A DNA stretch of 64,000 nucleotides. It comes from Burkholderia pyrrocinia. GTDB lineage: Bacteria; Pseudomonadota; Gammaproteobacteria; Burkholderiales; Burkholderiaceae. The stretch's first letter is position 1, and every line of letters starts with the position of its first letter. A program made the position numbers and the translations under genes. This document shows, in pieces, positions 52,980 to 61,079 of the stretch. The stretch covers positions 1-64,000 of the forward strand of contig NZ_CP094461.1 in the NCBI RefSeq assembly GCF_022809715.1, written 5' to 3'. Under the pieces are notes generated by a model, which saw nothing but the letters and a program-made list of their open reading frames with translations, did no database searches and was not told where the DNA came from.

Positions 52980-53291
52980 TTACTGGCTTGCGCCGGCGGC
53001 CTTCTTCTCCGCGTTCTGCAGGTTCTGCGGATAGTTCGGGTCGTTTGCCGCCGGCTTGTAACCGGCGTCTTCGAGTTTCTTCAGCTCGGCGTTGTTTTTC
53101 GCGCGCGCAGCCTTGCGCTCCGCTTTGCGTTGAGCCCTGGCCGCCTTGCGTGCCTGGCTCTTCGCCGCCTTGGCGTCCTGTGCAGCAGGCGCGCTGGCGG
53201 GATCGGTCTGGGCAAATGCAGGAACTGCCGAGCCGAACAGGAACGCGGCTGCGGTAGCAGCCAGCGTGAGTTTTCTGATCTGGATTCGCAT
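52980..53291 (-). CDS. exported DUF4148-type protein
   Basis: A 103-residue protein with a signal peptide (MRIQIRKLTLAATAAAFLFG, cleavage near VPAFA). A Lys/Arg/Ala-rich middle (KAAKSQARKAARAQRKAERK) precedes the DUF4148-like core LKKLEDAGYKPAANDPNYPQ. The ATG was chosen for the signal peptide. Same length and core as the gene at 47376, but with a basic linker that the other lacks. Function unknown. Confidence 0.78.
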   Translation of the reverse strand: MRIQIRKLTLAATAAAFLFGSAVPAFAQTDPASAPAAQDAKAAKSQARKAARAQRKAERKAARAKNNAELKKLEDAGYKPAANDPNYPQNLQNAEKKAAGASQ

Positions 53292-54714
53292 CGCTGAACT
53301 CTCTTTTCTGATGATTATCACGGTTGGAAAGACCATCGAGATACCGCCCCTGTCCTGATCGGTCGTCATGTCGCGATCGGGACCTGTGCATCATAACCGC
53401 GTCGTGAAAAATGTGGCGCCAACGTGCAAACGGAGTTGGGGATACACGTATGGGGGAACACGTGGACGTTGCTCTACGGTCGCGCGGAAGAGGCAGGGAC
53501 GGTACATTGCGTTTCGGCGCGCGTGAAGATCGCGCGGTCGAGGCAGCGGAAACGTCGGACGTACAGCACGCTTCGGTGATGAAGATCGATCACATGACGT
53601 GATGCGAGGCTGCGATTCCGATGACATTCGTATCGTCGTGTCTAGCTCGCATGCCGATTGCTGTTTCATAGGTGGTGTTGGCAGCACGCTCATGCTTGCC
53701 GTGATCTGCATCACACGAAGCGCAATCACCGCAATAGTTGTCGATCTGTGTGCAATGTTGCCGCTCGACGCGGCTCCAGCGACGGGTTCTCCCATAAACG
53801 ACCACGATTCGGTTCGTCCGGTGATCGATGCGATCGTCTCGTGTTACCGCACCGGAAGGCGATGTGCATGGCTACCTTGGCCGGTGAAACTCATCGTCGT
53901 CTGGTGTGTATAGCGAAATGGGTAGACGCTCGGCGTAGGGTGAAGACGTTGACCAGCTCGCCCTCACGAATGCGCGAGGGTGAGCCGCACAAGCATTGCG
54001 ATACTCCGTCCGGCACACGTTGCGCGTCGTGTTGAGCGGCGACAACACTGGTCAGTCGGCCCGATTCTGCTCATGAACACTTCAGGAAACGCGCGCGGGC
54101 CACAGATTTTTCATTCGACGATTTTGGCCGTCGAGTATCCCGTGCGGATGCCGCGGCTGCACAGCTTGCATATACCTGTGGGACGCGTCGCCGGTGAGCT
54201 TTTCCGGGATCAGGAAGTTTCTGACGGTGAGAATCTTCGGGATCGTCGTCCGAATTCGATTGCGGTGAGCTTCTTCAGCGGGCGCATCTTCACGTTGGCT
54301 CGTCACTCTCACGAGATCGGCCCAGGAGCCGGCGGCCTGTGCGGCTTGGGGGCGGGAGGTGACTCTTGCTTCCGGGAGGCTGTGTTGGCCTCTCGTTGCC
54401 ATCCTAGGGCACAGCGTTACTCTTCGGTCGATCCAAAGGTAGAAAGTTGCGGGACCTCGGGGCGGGGAAGCAAACCGCGTCTATTTCCTCCGTGCACGGT
54501 CCACAGGCTAAATGTGACGAGAAGCGTCGATAGACGACCGGCAAAAAACTTGTCCACAGACCGGGACGCATGAGTACAAAAAACCATTCGCGTGCCGTCC
54601 AGGATGATTTCGAACTGCTGTGGGTGAAACTGACGATGCCCGTGCGTTCGGTCGCTGATCCGATTTGCCCGTCGATCACAGGAGTGCGGGTCGTCGCGGC
54701 TCTGGCTTTTTCGG
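53292..54714. other. 1.4-kb stretch without supported genes, left side of the origin
   Basis: Frames exist on both strands (for example 54082-54402 minus and 53980-54573 plus), but none has a ribosome site, recognised domain or protein-like composition. One hairpin (CTCGCCCTC with GAGGGTGAG near 53958-53983) is present. AT content rises towards the iterons. Confidence 0.5.
54550..54558 (+). other. DnaA-box-like 9-mer TTGTCCACA
   Basis: One mismatch from the DnaA box TTATCCACA, 160 bp before the iterons. A second near match (TGTGGATAT, minus orientation) is at 55148-55156 inside the iteron field. Such boxes are common in secondary-chromosome and plasmid origins. Confidence 0.4.
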
Positions 54715-55740
54715 TCCCATAGATGGGAACCTGAATGCGGAAACCGATGATTTCTACCCGATTTCCTCCCATAGGTTTCTACTTTTAGGTGTTGTGAGTG
54801 GGCACTCACCTCTCCGGGAAGCCTTGTTGGGCTTGAGGCCTTGCTGCATCAAGGCCTCAGGCTCTGTCCAGCAGGCCCGAATCGAAGCAGCGGGATGCTT
54901 AACGGACCACAGACGGATCCCATGGGTAGCGGTTTATGGGGCTTGTCTTTCTGTGGCAGCACACGTGTGTTTACATCTTTGGTAAACCACGTTTACTTCT
55001 TTAACTACTTTTAGACGGCTCACAGCCTTATTCCACAAGGGTTTGACCGGTGTTCGGTACCCATTTATGGGAGGACAGGTGGAAGGGTCTGGGGTTTCAG
55101 GTCTGTGGATTTGGGGTTTTGGGTACCGCGTTGTGGGGAATCGGGGCTGTGGATATGGGGCAAGCGTACCCGGTTATGGGAAATCAGCCTGAAATCGAGT
55201 TGGGTAGTCGTCTATGGGAACACTGGCAGGTAGCCTTTTATGGGGTCCTTTTTTTGATCCGTAAGTGCTTGCTCGCACAGCGATTTTTTTCGGGTAGCCG
55301 TTTATGGTACCTCTCGATGGTAACCGTTTATGGGTGGTCAATCGGGCCGGTCGAGCGTGTTTCACCGAGACCCCTCTGCTGGCTGCTCCCATAGACAGGA
55401 TCGATGTCGCGGACAGGTAACCTTTTATGGGATAACCAAATGGTTGCCGTTTATGGGTGCTATTTCTTCCTTCGAGGTTGAAAGTAATGGCATCGTCCAT
55501 GTCGAAGGCTGCCGACAGGTAGCCTTTCATGGGAGACGATGAAGGTAGCAAGTTATGGGAGAAAAACGGCCGCGTGTTGCAAGGCACCACGAATCCGGTC
55601 GTCGATCGCGATTCCGCTCGTTTGCCCCCATGGATGGGTACCTTCCCTGGGGCAAATCTCGTGCCGGGTTTCTGTAGCCGGACCCAAAAGGTAGCTTCTT
55701 TTGGGAGGTTTTTTGGCCCAAAGGTAGATGGATATGGGGC
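54715..55740. other. replication origin region of the replicon (iteron field)
   Basis: About 1 kb with no coding capacity, lower G+C than the genes, full of GGTAGCC-TTTATGGG iterons and directly upstream of the initiator gene. DnaA-like 9-mers lie at its edge. This is the layout of iteron-type origins used by Burkholderia secondary chromosomes and large plasmids. The site of strand opening cannot be placed; the T-rich stretch at 55246-55292 is a candidate. Confidence 0.8.
54924..55738 (+). repeat. about 15 direct iterons, consensus GGTAGCCNTTTATGGG
   Basis: 16-bp copies start at 54924, 55056, 55122, 55165, 55203, 55229, 55293, 55319, 55426, 55452, 55518, 55544, 55637, 55690 and 55723. Those at 55203/55229, 55293/55319, 55426/55452 and 55518/55544 are doublets with exactly 26 bp between starts. 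The ATGGG end is best conserved. Short inverted partial copies (CCCATAG) occur at 54717, 54769 and 55388. They are the expected binding sites of the initiator encoded downstream. Confidence 0.85.
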
Positions 55741-55824
55741 CCCGCGCAGATCGCTTCATCACGAATTTCCCTTTTGCATCTGAAGGTTAGCCGTGATACT
55801 GCAAGTGATGCTGGAGCGAGGGCG

Positions 55825-55851
55825 TTGCTCTGCGGCGTGAGAAGGTATAAA
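55825..55851 (+). promoter_or_regulatory. possible promoter of the initiator gene
   Basis: TTGCTC, 15 bp, TATAAA lies 39 bp before the initiator ATG, just after the last iteron. The spacing is short, so confidence is limited; iteron-bound initiator could repress it. Confidence 0.4.
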
Positions 55852-55889
55852 GTCCGCTCTCAACAAGGTCACCTTATCCGGACATCACG

Positions 55890-57206
55890 ATGCCGCGCAA
55901 GCCCGCAAGCAAAGGCTCAGACAAACAGGTTTCACTGTTTCAGACACCCGAGCCTCCCGACTTGCTGCGCAAGGCGGTCCAGGCGATTCATATCGCGCCC
56001 AAGTCGGGAAAGATCGGTCTGCAGCAGCGCAAGATGTTCAGTTCGCTGATCAAGAACGCGCTTCGGCAGGAGGCGTTCGAGCCGGGCCGGACGAGCTTCT
56101 CGATCTCGATCGCCTCGCTTTCGCACGAGAGCGGGTTGAACAGCAACAACACGAAGTACGTGAAGGACACGGTCAACTCGCTGATCAGTACCGTCGTCAA
56201 CTGGGACTACCTGGCCGCGGACCGTTCGACGGTCTGGAAAGCGTCGGGCCTGCTCGCGGGCGCGGAGCTCGAGCAATCGGTGCTGAAGTACAGCTTCTCC
56301 GACCAGATTCGCAGCGAGCTGCTCAATCCGGAAATCTACGCGCTGATCGATATGCGGATCGCCCGCGAATTCCGGCGCTCGCACTCGCTCGCGCTGTGGG
56401 AAAACACGGTGCGCTACGAAGGGATCGGCATCACCGCGAAGATTCCGCTGCCGAAATTCCGCGACCTCATTCTCGGCCAGGACAAGGCGTCGCAGTCGTA
56501 CAAGGAATACAAGCTGTTCAAGAGCAAGGTCCTGGTGCCGTGCATTCAGGAGGTGAACGAAGTATCGGATCACACGCTCGAGCTGATCGAACACAAGTCC
56601 GGCCGCAGCGTGGAGGCCGTTCAGTTCAAGGTGACGCGCAAGCAGAGTGCCGATACGGTCGAAGACGGCGACGTCAAGAACGAAGCGCTGGTCGAGGAGG
56701 TCGCGAAGTTCGGCATTCCGCGTTCGGAAGCCCGCCGGCTGATCACGCAATATGGCGTGCAGCGCATCAAGGCGGCGATTGCCTATACGCTCAATCGGAC
56801 TACGAAGAAGAACGCGGCGCCGGTCGACAACGTGGCCGCGTATTTCCGCAAGGCGCTGACGCACGGCTACACGCTGGCCGACGGGCAGGGAACCGAAGCG
56901 GCCGCACCGGCGAAGGAATCCGCGCAGAGCAAGCAGGAGCAGATTCGCGACAAATATCTGGCGGCGAAGGTCGAGGAAGCCGGCGCGTATTTCCGCGAGC
57001 TGGAGATCGACGACCAGACCAAGCTGATCGATCGCTACAACGAGACGGTGGCGGGCTCGAAGGATCTCACGCTGTCGCCGAAGAAGAAGGCGAGCAAGCT
57101 CGCGCAGACCAGCTTTTTCCGATGGCTGGCGCTGGATACCTGGGGCGAACCGACCTCGGACGACCTGCTGGAATTCCTGCTCAAAAGCAGTCTCGCAAGC
57201 AACTGA
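55890..57206 (+). CDS. replication initiator protein (Rep_3-like, secondary-chromosome type)
   Basis: The 438-residue protein has two winged-helix-like halves of a plasmid-type initiator: residues about 25-150 (KIGLQQRKMFSSLIKNALRQ, SLSHESGLNSNNTKYVKDTV) and about 150-245 (HSLALWENTVRYEGIG, DLILGQDKASQSYKEYKLF). A longer C-terminal helical part (about 250-438) contains SEARRLITQYGVQRIKAAIA. It is encoded beside the iterons and convergent with parAB, as expected for initiators of Burkholderia chromosomes 2 and 3. It should bind the iterons and load the replication machinery. No dnaA is present. Confidence 0.88.
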   Translation: MPRKPASKGSDKQVSLFQTPEPPDLLRKAVQAIHIAPKSGKIGLQQRKMFSSLIKNALRQEAFEPGRTSFSISIASLSHESGLNSNNTKYVKDTVNSLISTVVNWDYLAADRSTVWKASGLLAGAELEQSVLKYSFSDQIRSELLNPEIYALIDMRIAREFRRSHSLALWENTVRYEGIGITAKIPLPKFRDLILGQDKASQSYKEYKLFKSKVLVPCIQEVNEVSDHTLELIEHKSGRSVEAVQFKVTRKQSADTVEDGDVKNEALVEEVAKFGIPRSEARRLITQYGVQRIKAAIAYTLNRTTKKNAAPVDNVAAYFRKALTHGYTLADGQGTEAAAPAKESAQSKQEQIRDKYLAAKVEEAGAYFRELEIDDQTKLIDRYNETVAGSKDLTLSPKKKASKLAQTSFFRWLALDTWGEPTSDDLLEFLLKSSLASN

Positions 57207-57208
57207 AC

Positions 57209-57286
57209 AAGGCCTCGCAACCGGGTGGGCGTCGTGCGCCGGACTTCATCGTCCGGTTTCGCGGCGCAACGCGGATGCGAGGCCTT
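57209..57286. terminator. bidirectional terminator between rep and parB
   Basis: AAGGCCTCGCA and TGCGAGGCCTT are 11-bp arms enclosing a further hairpin (CCGGAC with GTCCGG). T runs follow on the plus side (TTTTGC) and near the arm on the minus side (TTGTTC). It separates the convergent rep and parB genes. Confidence 0.8.
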
Positions 57287-57299
57287 TTGCTTGGGCGCG

Positions 57300-58331
57300 T
57301 TACTTTTGCGTGGCCGCAGCCAGCTCGGCGACGTAGGCGTCGATGACGGTCTTGAGCCTGTCGGCGAGCGCTTCCTGGTGGGACGTGTCGACGCCCTTGA
57401 GCTGCAGGTCCAGACGCCCGTCCGGGTAGGTCTTCAACTGGCCGATTGCTTGCGATTCGAGCGCGAAGTCGTGACGAACGCTGTAGCGCGTGCGTCCCGC
57501 TTTCTTGTTGTCGTCACTCTGCGCACGCAGGAAATTCTCGAGATCGCGGACCGATTTCTTCCGGTCGATCACGGCCGTGAGCAGCCGGTCGGCCGTCGGT
57601 TCGCCCAGGCGCTCGAAGATCAGCTTCAGGAAGTACGCTGCCTGCAGGCCGACCACGTCGTTCGCGCTGGCCATCCGCTCCAGCAGCGTGTTGGGCAGTG
57701 CGTTGAGCGACAGCGTCTTGCTGATCGATGCCTTGTCCTTGCCGATCTTCTCCGCGAGCGTGTTCTGGTCCTGAAAGACCTTCTCGTCGAGGAGACGCTT
57801 CCATGCGACCGCATCGTCGAAGATCGTCTGGCGTTCGTGATCGTGGTTCGCCCGATACGCGATCGTATAGAGCTGCTCGGGCGTGTGGTCCGTGCGGAAC
57901 GTGGCGTTGATGGTTTCATCGCCGTTGATGCTCGTCGCGCGCAGCCGGCGTTGCCCGTCGATCACGACGAGCTTGCCGGGAAACTCCGGGAGCCGCGTGA
58001 CCTTGATCGGCTCGATCTGCCCTTCCCGTTTCAACGTCAGTGCGAGCTCGTGCAGGCTCGACTCCGAATAGAACACGCGCGGGTTGAACGGGTTCGGGAT
58101 GCAGTCCTTGACCAGCACCTTCTGCGGCGCGCCAAGATCCGGTGTGCCGGTGGGTGCGGCCGCGGCCGGGGTCACGGCGGCGGGCGTCGCGTCGACGACG
58201 TTCGGTGCAGCCGGCGGCTCGGGCAAGCGGGTTTCCAGTGCAGCGTTTTCCTGCGCGAGCCCGCGCAACAGGCCGGCCGCAAGATGCAGGTTGCCGGTCG
58301 GCTTCTTGTCTTTCGATGTGTCCTTAGCCAT
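57300..58331 (-). CDS. parB: chromosome/plasmid partition protein ParB
   Basis: The 343-residue ParB has a low-complexity N-terminus (about 1-70), the ParB/Srx nuclease-like domain with the CTP-binding type motif VIDGQRRLRAT (about residue 130), and the helix-turn-helix that reads parS (LAEKIGKDKASISKTLSLNA, about 190-210). A C-terminal dimer domain follows. It starts 8 bp inside the end of parA, so translation is coupled. Its sites are probably the five palindromes beyond parA. Confidence 0.93.
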   Translation of the reverse strand: MAKDTSKDKKPTGNLHLAAGLLRGLAQENAALETRLPEPPAAPNVVDATPAAVTPAAAAPTGTPDLGAPQKVLVKDCIPNPFNPRVFYSESSLHELALTLKREGQIEPIKVTRLPEFPGKLVVIDGQRRLRATSINGDETINATFRTDHTPEQLYTIAYRANHDHERQTIFDDAVAWKRLLDEKVFQDQNTLAEKIGKDKASISKTLSLNALPNTLLERMASANDVVGLQAAYFLKLIFERLGEPTADRLLTAVIDRKKSVRDLENFLRAQSDDNKKAGRTRYSVRHDFALESQAIGQLKTYPDGRLDLQLKGVDTSHQEALADRLKTVIDAYVAELAAATQK

Positions 58332-59019
58332 GGGCGGCTCCGGTAGCGCGCGTCGACGCGATGTATTGGGCCATTTCCGTGACCAGCCTTTCGATTTCCG
58401 CGCGGGCTTCCTTCAGCCCCTTCAGGTACCGATTGTGATGATGGATCGTGGTGCCGAGTGCGAACGTCTGACGATAGACCTCGCGTTGCGCGATCTGGCT
58501 GTCGAGCAAATGCTCCCCTATTTCTTCAGCCCTTAGAATTTTTAAAATTTCTTCACGCATTTTAGTTTTTCCATTAACACTATTCAGCATTAATGCGGAA
58601 GAAAGATTCGGGTTGCGAACGGCTCGCATCGACTCGATCATGCGAATCATCGCGACGGTGCTGTACAGGTCCGCCGGCGATGGTGACAGCGGCACGAGGC
58701 AGAAGTCGGCGACTTCGAGCACGGACGCGATACGCGGATCTTCGAGGTTGCCCGGACAGTCGACGACGATCACGTCGAAGTTTGCGTCCTGCTTCTTGAT
58801 CTCGCCGCCGATGCCGCGACCAGCGGGGGCCAGCGAAAGGACCGTCATCGGCAAGGTGTTCTCACCGCTCGTCACCCACCGAACGGAAGTGCCTTGAGGG
58901 TCGGCATCGATCAACGCGACCTTGTTGCCACCGGCCTCGAACGCAGCCGCGATGTTGACGGAGATGGTTGTCTTTCCAGTACCACCTTTTTGATTACTGA
59001 CGGCGATCTTGAAAGCCAT
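58324..59019 (-). CDS. parA: partition ATPase ParA
   Basis: A 231-residue ParA with the deviant Walker A motif KGGTGKTT (residues 11-18), Walker A' ALIDADPQG and Walker B VIVVDCPGN. No N-terminal DNA-binding domain, so it is the short (chromosomal or type Ib) form. GGAGG lies 6-7 bp before the ATG. It drives segregation of ParB-parS complexes. It is the first gene of the parA-parB operon, with parS sites 100-1450 bp upstream. Confidence 0.95.
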   Translation of the reverse strand: MAFKIAVSNQKGGTGKTTISVNIAAAFEAGGNKVALIDADPQGTSVRWVTSGENTLPMTVLSLAPAGRGIGGEIKKQDANFDVIVVDCPGNLEDPRIASVLEVADFCLVPLSPSPADLYSTVAMIRMIESMRAVRNPNLSSALMLNSVNGKTKMREEILKILRAEEIGEHLLDSQIAQREVYRQTFALGTTIHHHNRYLKGLKEARAEIERLVTEMAQYIASTRATGAAHG

Positions 59020-59044
59020 TAAATTCCTCCAAGGAGTTTTGCGT

Positions 59045-59073
59045 AATATATTCAGTTGTTATCGAAATGTCCA
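59045..59073 (-). promoter_or_regulatory. parAB promoter
   Basis: TGGACA, 17 bp, TATATT on the minus strand, about 26 bp before the parA ATG. Each hexamer has one mismatch to consensus. Confidence 0.65.
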
Positions 59074-59114
59074 GAAAAGTGTTCGGCTTGATGCATGTCT
59101 TGGAGATCGTTGTT

Positions 59115-59130
59115 GTTGTCACGTGACAAG
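59115..59130. other. parS site 1
   Basis: GTTGTCACGTGACAAG: 14-bp palindrome TTGTCACGTGACAA, 96 bp before parA. Five copies share it in this region. Confidence 0.88.
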
Positions 59131-59354
59131 TAGGTCAAACGGTTAACGAACCAATCGTGAATGGTGATCAAGTAAAAATAAAATTGTCGATTACGGTCAC
59201 GAAGAATGCACAAAGGGTTGAAGAAAATTCGACTGTCATTGGCGTCGGCGATGAAGCTCGACCGCAGAGACTTGTGGGATGGCAATGCCTTCGGTGCTAA
59301 CAGAATCCCTCGTGAATTTGATCGGCCGGTTCACGGATGTCGTCGAGGGGCGTA

Positions 59355-59370
59355 GTTGTCACGTGACAAG
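59355..59370. other. parS site 2
   Basis: GTTGTCACGTGACAAG, identical to site 1, 240 bp further upstream of parA. Confidence 0.88.
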
Positions 59371-59502
59371 TCGCCAGGAATTGGTCGATGTCGCGTGTCG
59401 ACAGAAGAGCTTGATTCGATCGGGATGTGGAGTTCGGTTATGTCAATCAACGCTCGATAGTAAGCGTAAGCCGATGGTTGGCTCGATTGCTTGCCTGGGG
59501 GA

Positions 59503-59518
59503 GTTGTCACGTGACAAG
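59503..59518. other. parS site 3
   Basis: GTTGTCACGTGACAAG, identical to sites 1 and 2, 148 bp from site 2. Confidence 0.88.
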
Positions 59519-59665
59519 CAACTAGGCTGTAACGCTGCGGCGTTGCTAATTTCTCGATGGCGGTTACGATCGGTCAAATTTAGATGCGTTAAGCGGATCA
59601 AAGCGGATCGAATTTTTAGGTAGTTTCTGTCGCTGCGTTCAGTTGGTATATGTTCTGTCCGAGAA

Positions 59666-59681
59666 GTTGTCACGTGACAAC
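59666..59681. other. parS site 4
   Basis: GTTGTCACGTGACAAC, a fully symmetrical 16-mer, 163 bp from site 3. Confidence 0.88.
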
Positions 59682-59706
59682 AAAGGCAGCCCGGGCATCA
59701 TAGAAA

Positions 59707-59758
59707 ACGGCAGGACGGCAGGACGGCAGGACGGCAGGACGGCAGGACGGCAGGACGG
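59707..59758 (+). repeat. 6.5 tandem copies of ACGGCAGG
   Basis: An exact 8-bp tandem repeat 26 bp past parS site 4. No gene covers it. The unit number likely varies between strains by slippage. Confidence 0.92.
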
Positions 59759-60424
59759 TCGTCGCAGTCGTCGGAGGCAAGTGTCTTCGCCGATGATTGA
59801 GGCGGCATTTGTCCCGACCGTCAGGACCGACGGCGGCGATGCCCGACATTCTCGTGGTGGCTGAATGCCTGATCGCTTGGTGAGTCGCCCTCAAGGGCAG
59901 GTGATTACTAGTGCGTCATGATGCGACCCTATTTAATAGCATGACCATCGCCTACGTGGTACGTGCATGGTCCGGCAGGGGAGGGGCGGGGTTTCGCTGT
60001 ATCTTCTAGCTCCACAACCGGCGCAATGCCTTATCCCGCATTCCATATCTATTAGCAGCCGTGATAACGGATGGCACAGGAATGAAGGCAAATCCCCATG
60101 CCAAAGGCCGCCTGCCGGTACAACCAAGTCGAATCGTGAAACATTCTCAAAAAATGGGGCGTTGCCGGAAATCCTTATCCAGCAATGGCTTGCGCCATAT
60201 TCTTCATGTTGTTTCACGCAAAATACGCGCGATCCGCCTTGGAATTGGGGGCGCATGAATTTTTCATGCGCAACTGACGTCGTCCAGGAGTTGGGTAGTG
60301 AATTATGTTGTGATTGATACGTAATTGGTGGTTGTTAATACATTTCGCACCGAGCGCTATCGTAGACGACGTCCAGTGGGTGTTGATCCGGTGTGTGGCG
60401 ATCGCTCGTCGAGTCATTGATCTG
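59759..60424. other. AT-richer non-coding DNA of the partition region
   Basis: No gene supported between parS sites 4 and 5. A degenerate match to the general parS core (GTTTCACG at 60210-60217) is present. Confidence 0.4.
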
Positions 60425-60625
60425 ATGTCCCGCGCGCTAACATTCAACGCGAGTTGTCACGTGACAACGCTTTTCACCGATCGCGCGGTGCTACAAAGGA
60501 TTGTGGAATTCTTGGAGCCGACCAACGGCTCATCGGCCTTTGCAAATCGGTTGAACAGCCAGGTCGCATCTATTCTTCTGCGGGCTCATATCGGTGAGCT
60601 GGTGGAAGTAATGATGGAAGATTGA
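60425..60625 (+). CDS. short hypothetical ORF, doubtful
   Basis: A 66-residue frame (MSRALTFNAS, ending ASILLRAHIGELVEVMMED) that contains parS site 5 in its reading frame. The second half looks protein-like, but there is no ribosome site, and a longer TTG-start form from 60314 is equally possible. Function unknown. Confidence 0.3.
   Translation: MSRALTFNASCHVTTLFTDRAVLQRIVEFLEPTNGSSAFANRLNSQVASILLRAHIGELVEVMMED
60453..60468. other. parS site 5
   Basis: GTTGTCACGTGACAAC, identical to site 4 but 787 bp away from it, so the cluster spans about 1.35 kb. Confidence 0.88.
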
Positions 60626-61079
60626 GCCGCCTATCTAAACTTGCGTGCGAACCCATCGACTCGTAACGACCTGTCGAGCAGAAGGCGGTTGAACTGGTCG
60701 ATATAAGGTCAGCGCACTCGAACTCCCCGATTCTTGCCCAGAACGACGCGGCCGAGGCCGTGGGCAATCATGCAGCCTATCGGGTGTGTAGGCGCTTTCC
60801 TTCGATGGAAACGTAGATTCGAAAAGGCAGTAGCTAGGCACTCAACGGTTTCAGCTGAATTTGCAGATGAGATCTGCCGGCGTTTGCCAAAGCCCTCTGG
60901 TTGGTCAACCGGTGCCCCGTATTGTTGAGTGAAGCTACCGGCCGGCGCCGGGTGCATCATTCCCGAATCAGATGATCGGACTGGAAGACAAGCCGCCAAC
61001 GGACAGCTGCCCCGAAAACGCCATGGCAGGAAACGCGGCACCGCCGCGCTTCCGCACGAAGACGCAACGACAGGAGAAC
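60626..61079. other. gene-free gap
   Basis: No supported gene between the partition region and the MBL-fold gene. Open frames on both strands have no start signal. Confidence 0.45.

Noticed and set aside
54417..54809. A 130-codon minus-strand frame at the edge of the iterons
   Set aside because: It reads through iteron-type repeats, has no ribosome site and shows no protein-like composition.
54924..55738. Iteron field as a CRISPR-like array
   Set aside because: 16-bp variable repeats without uniform spacers, next to an initiator gene, are iterons.
59707..59758. A possible CRISPR array
   Set aside because: Units are 8 bp without spacers and no cas genes are near; it is a simple tandem repeat.
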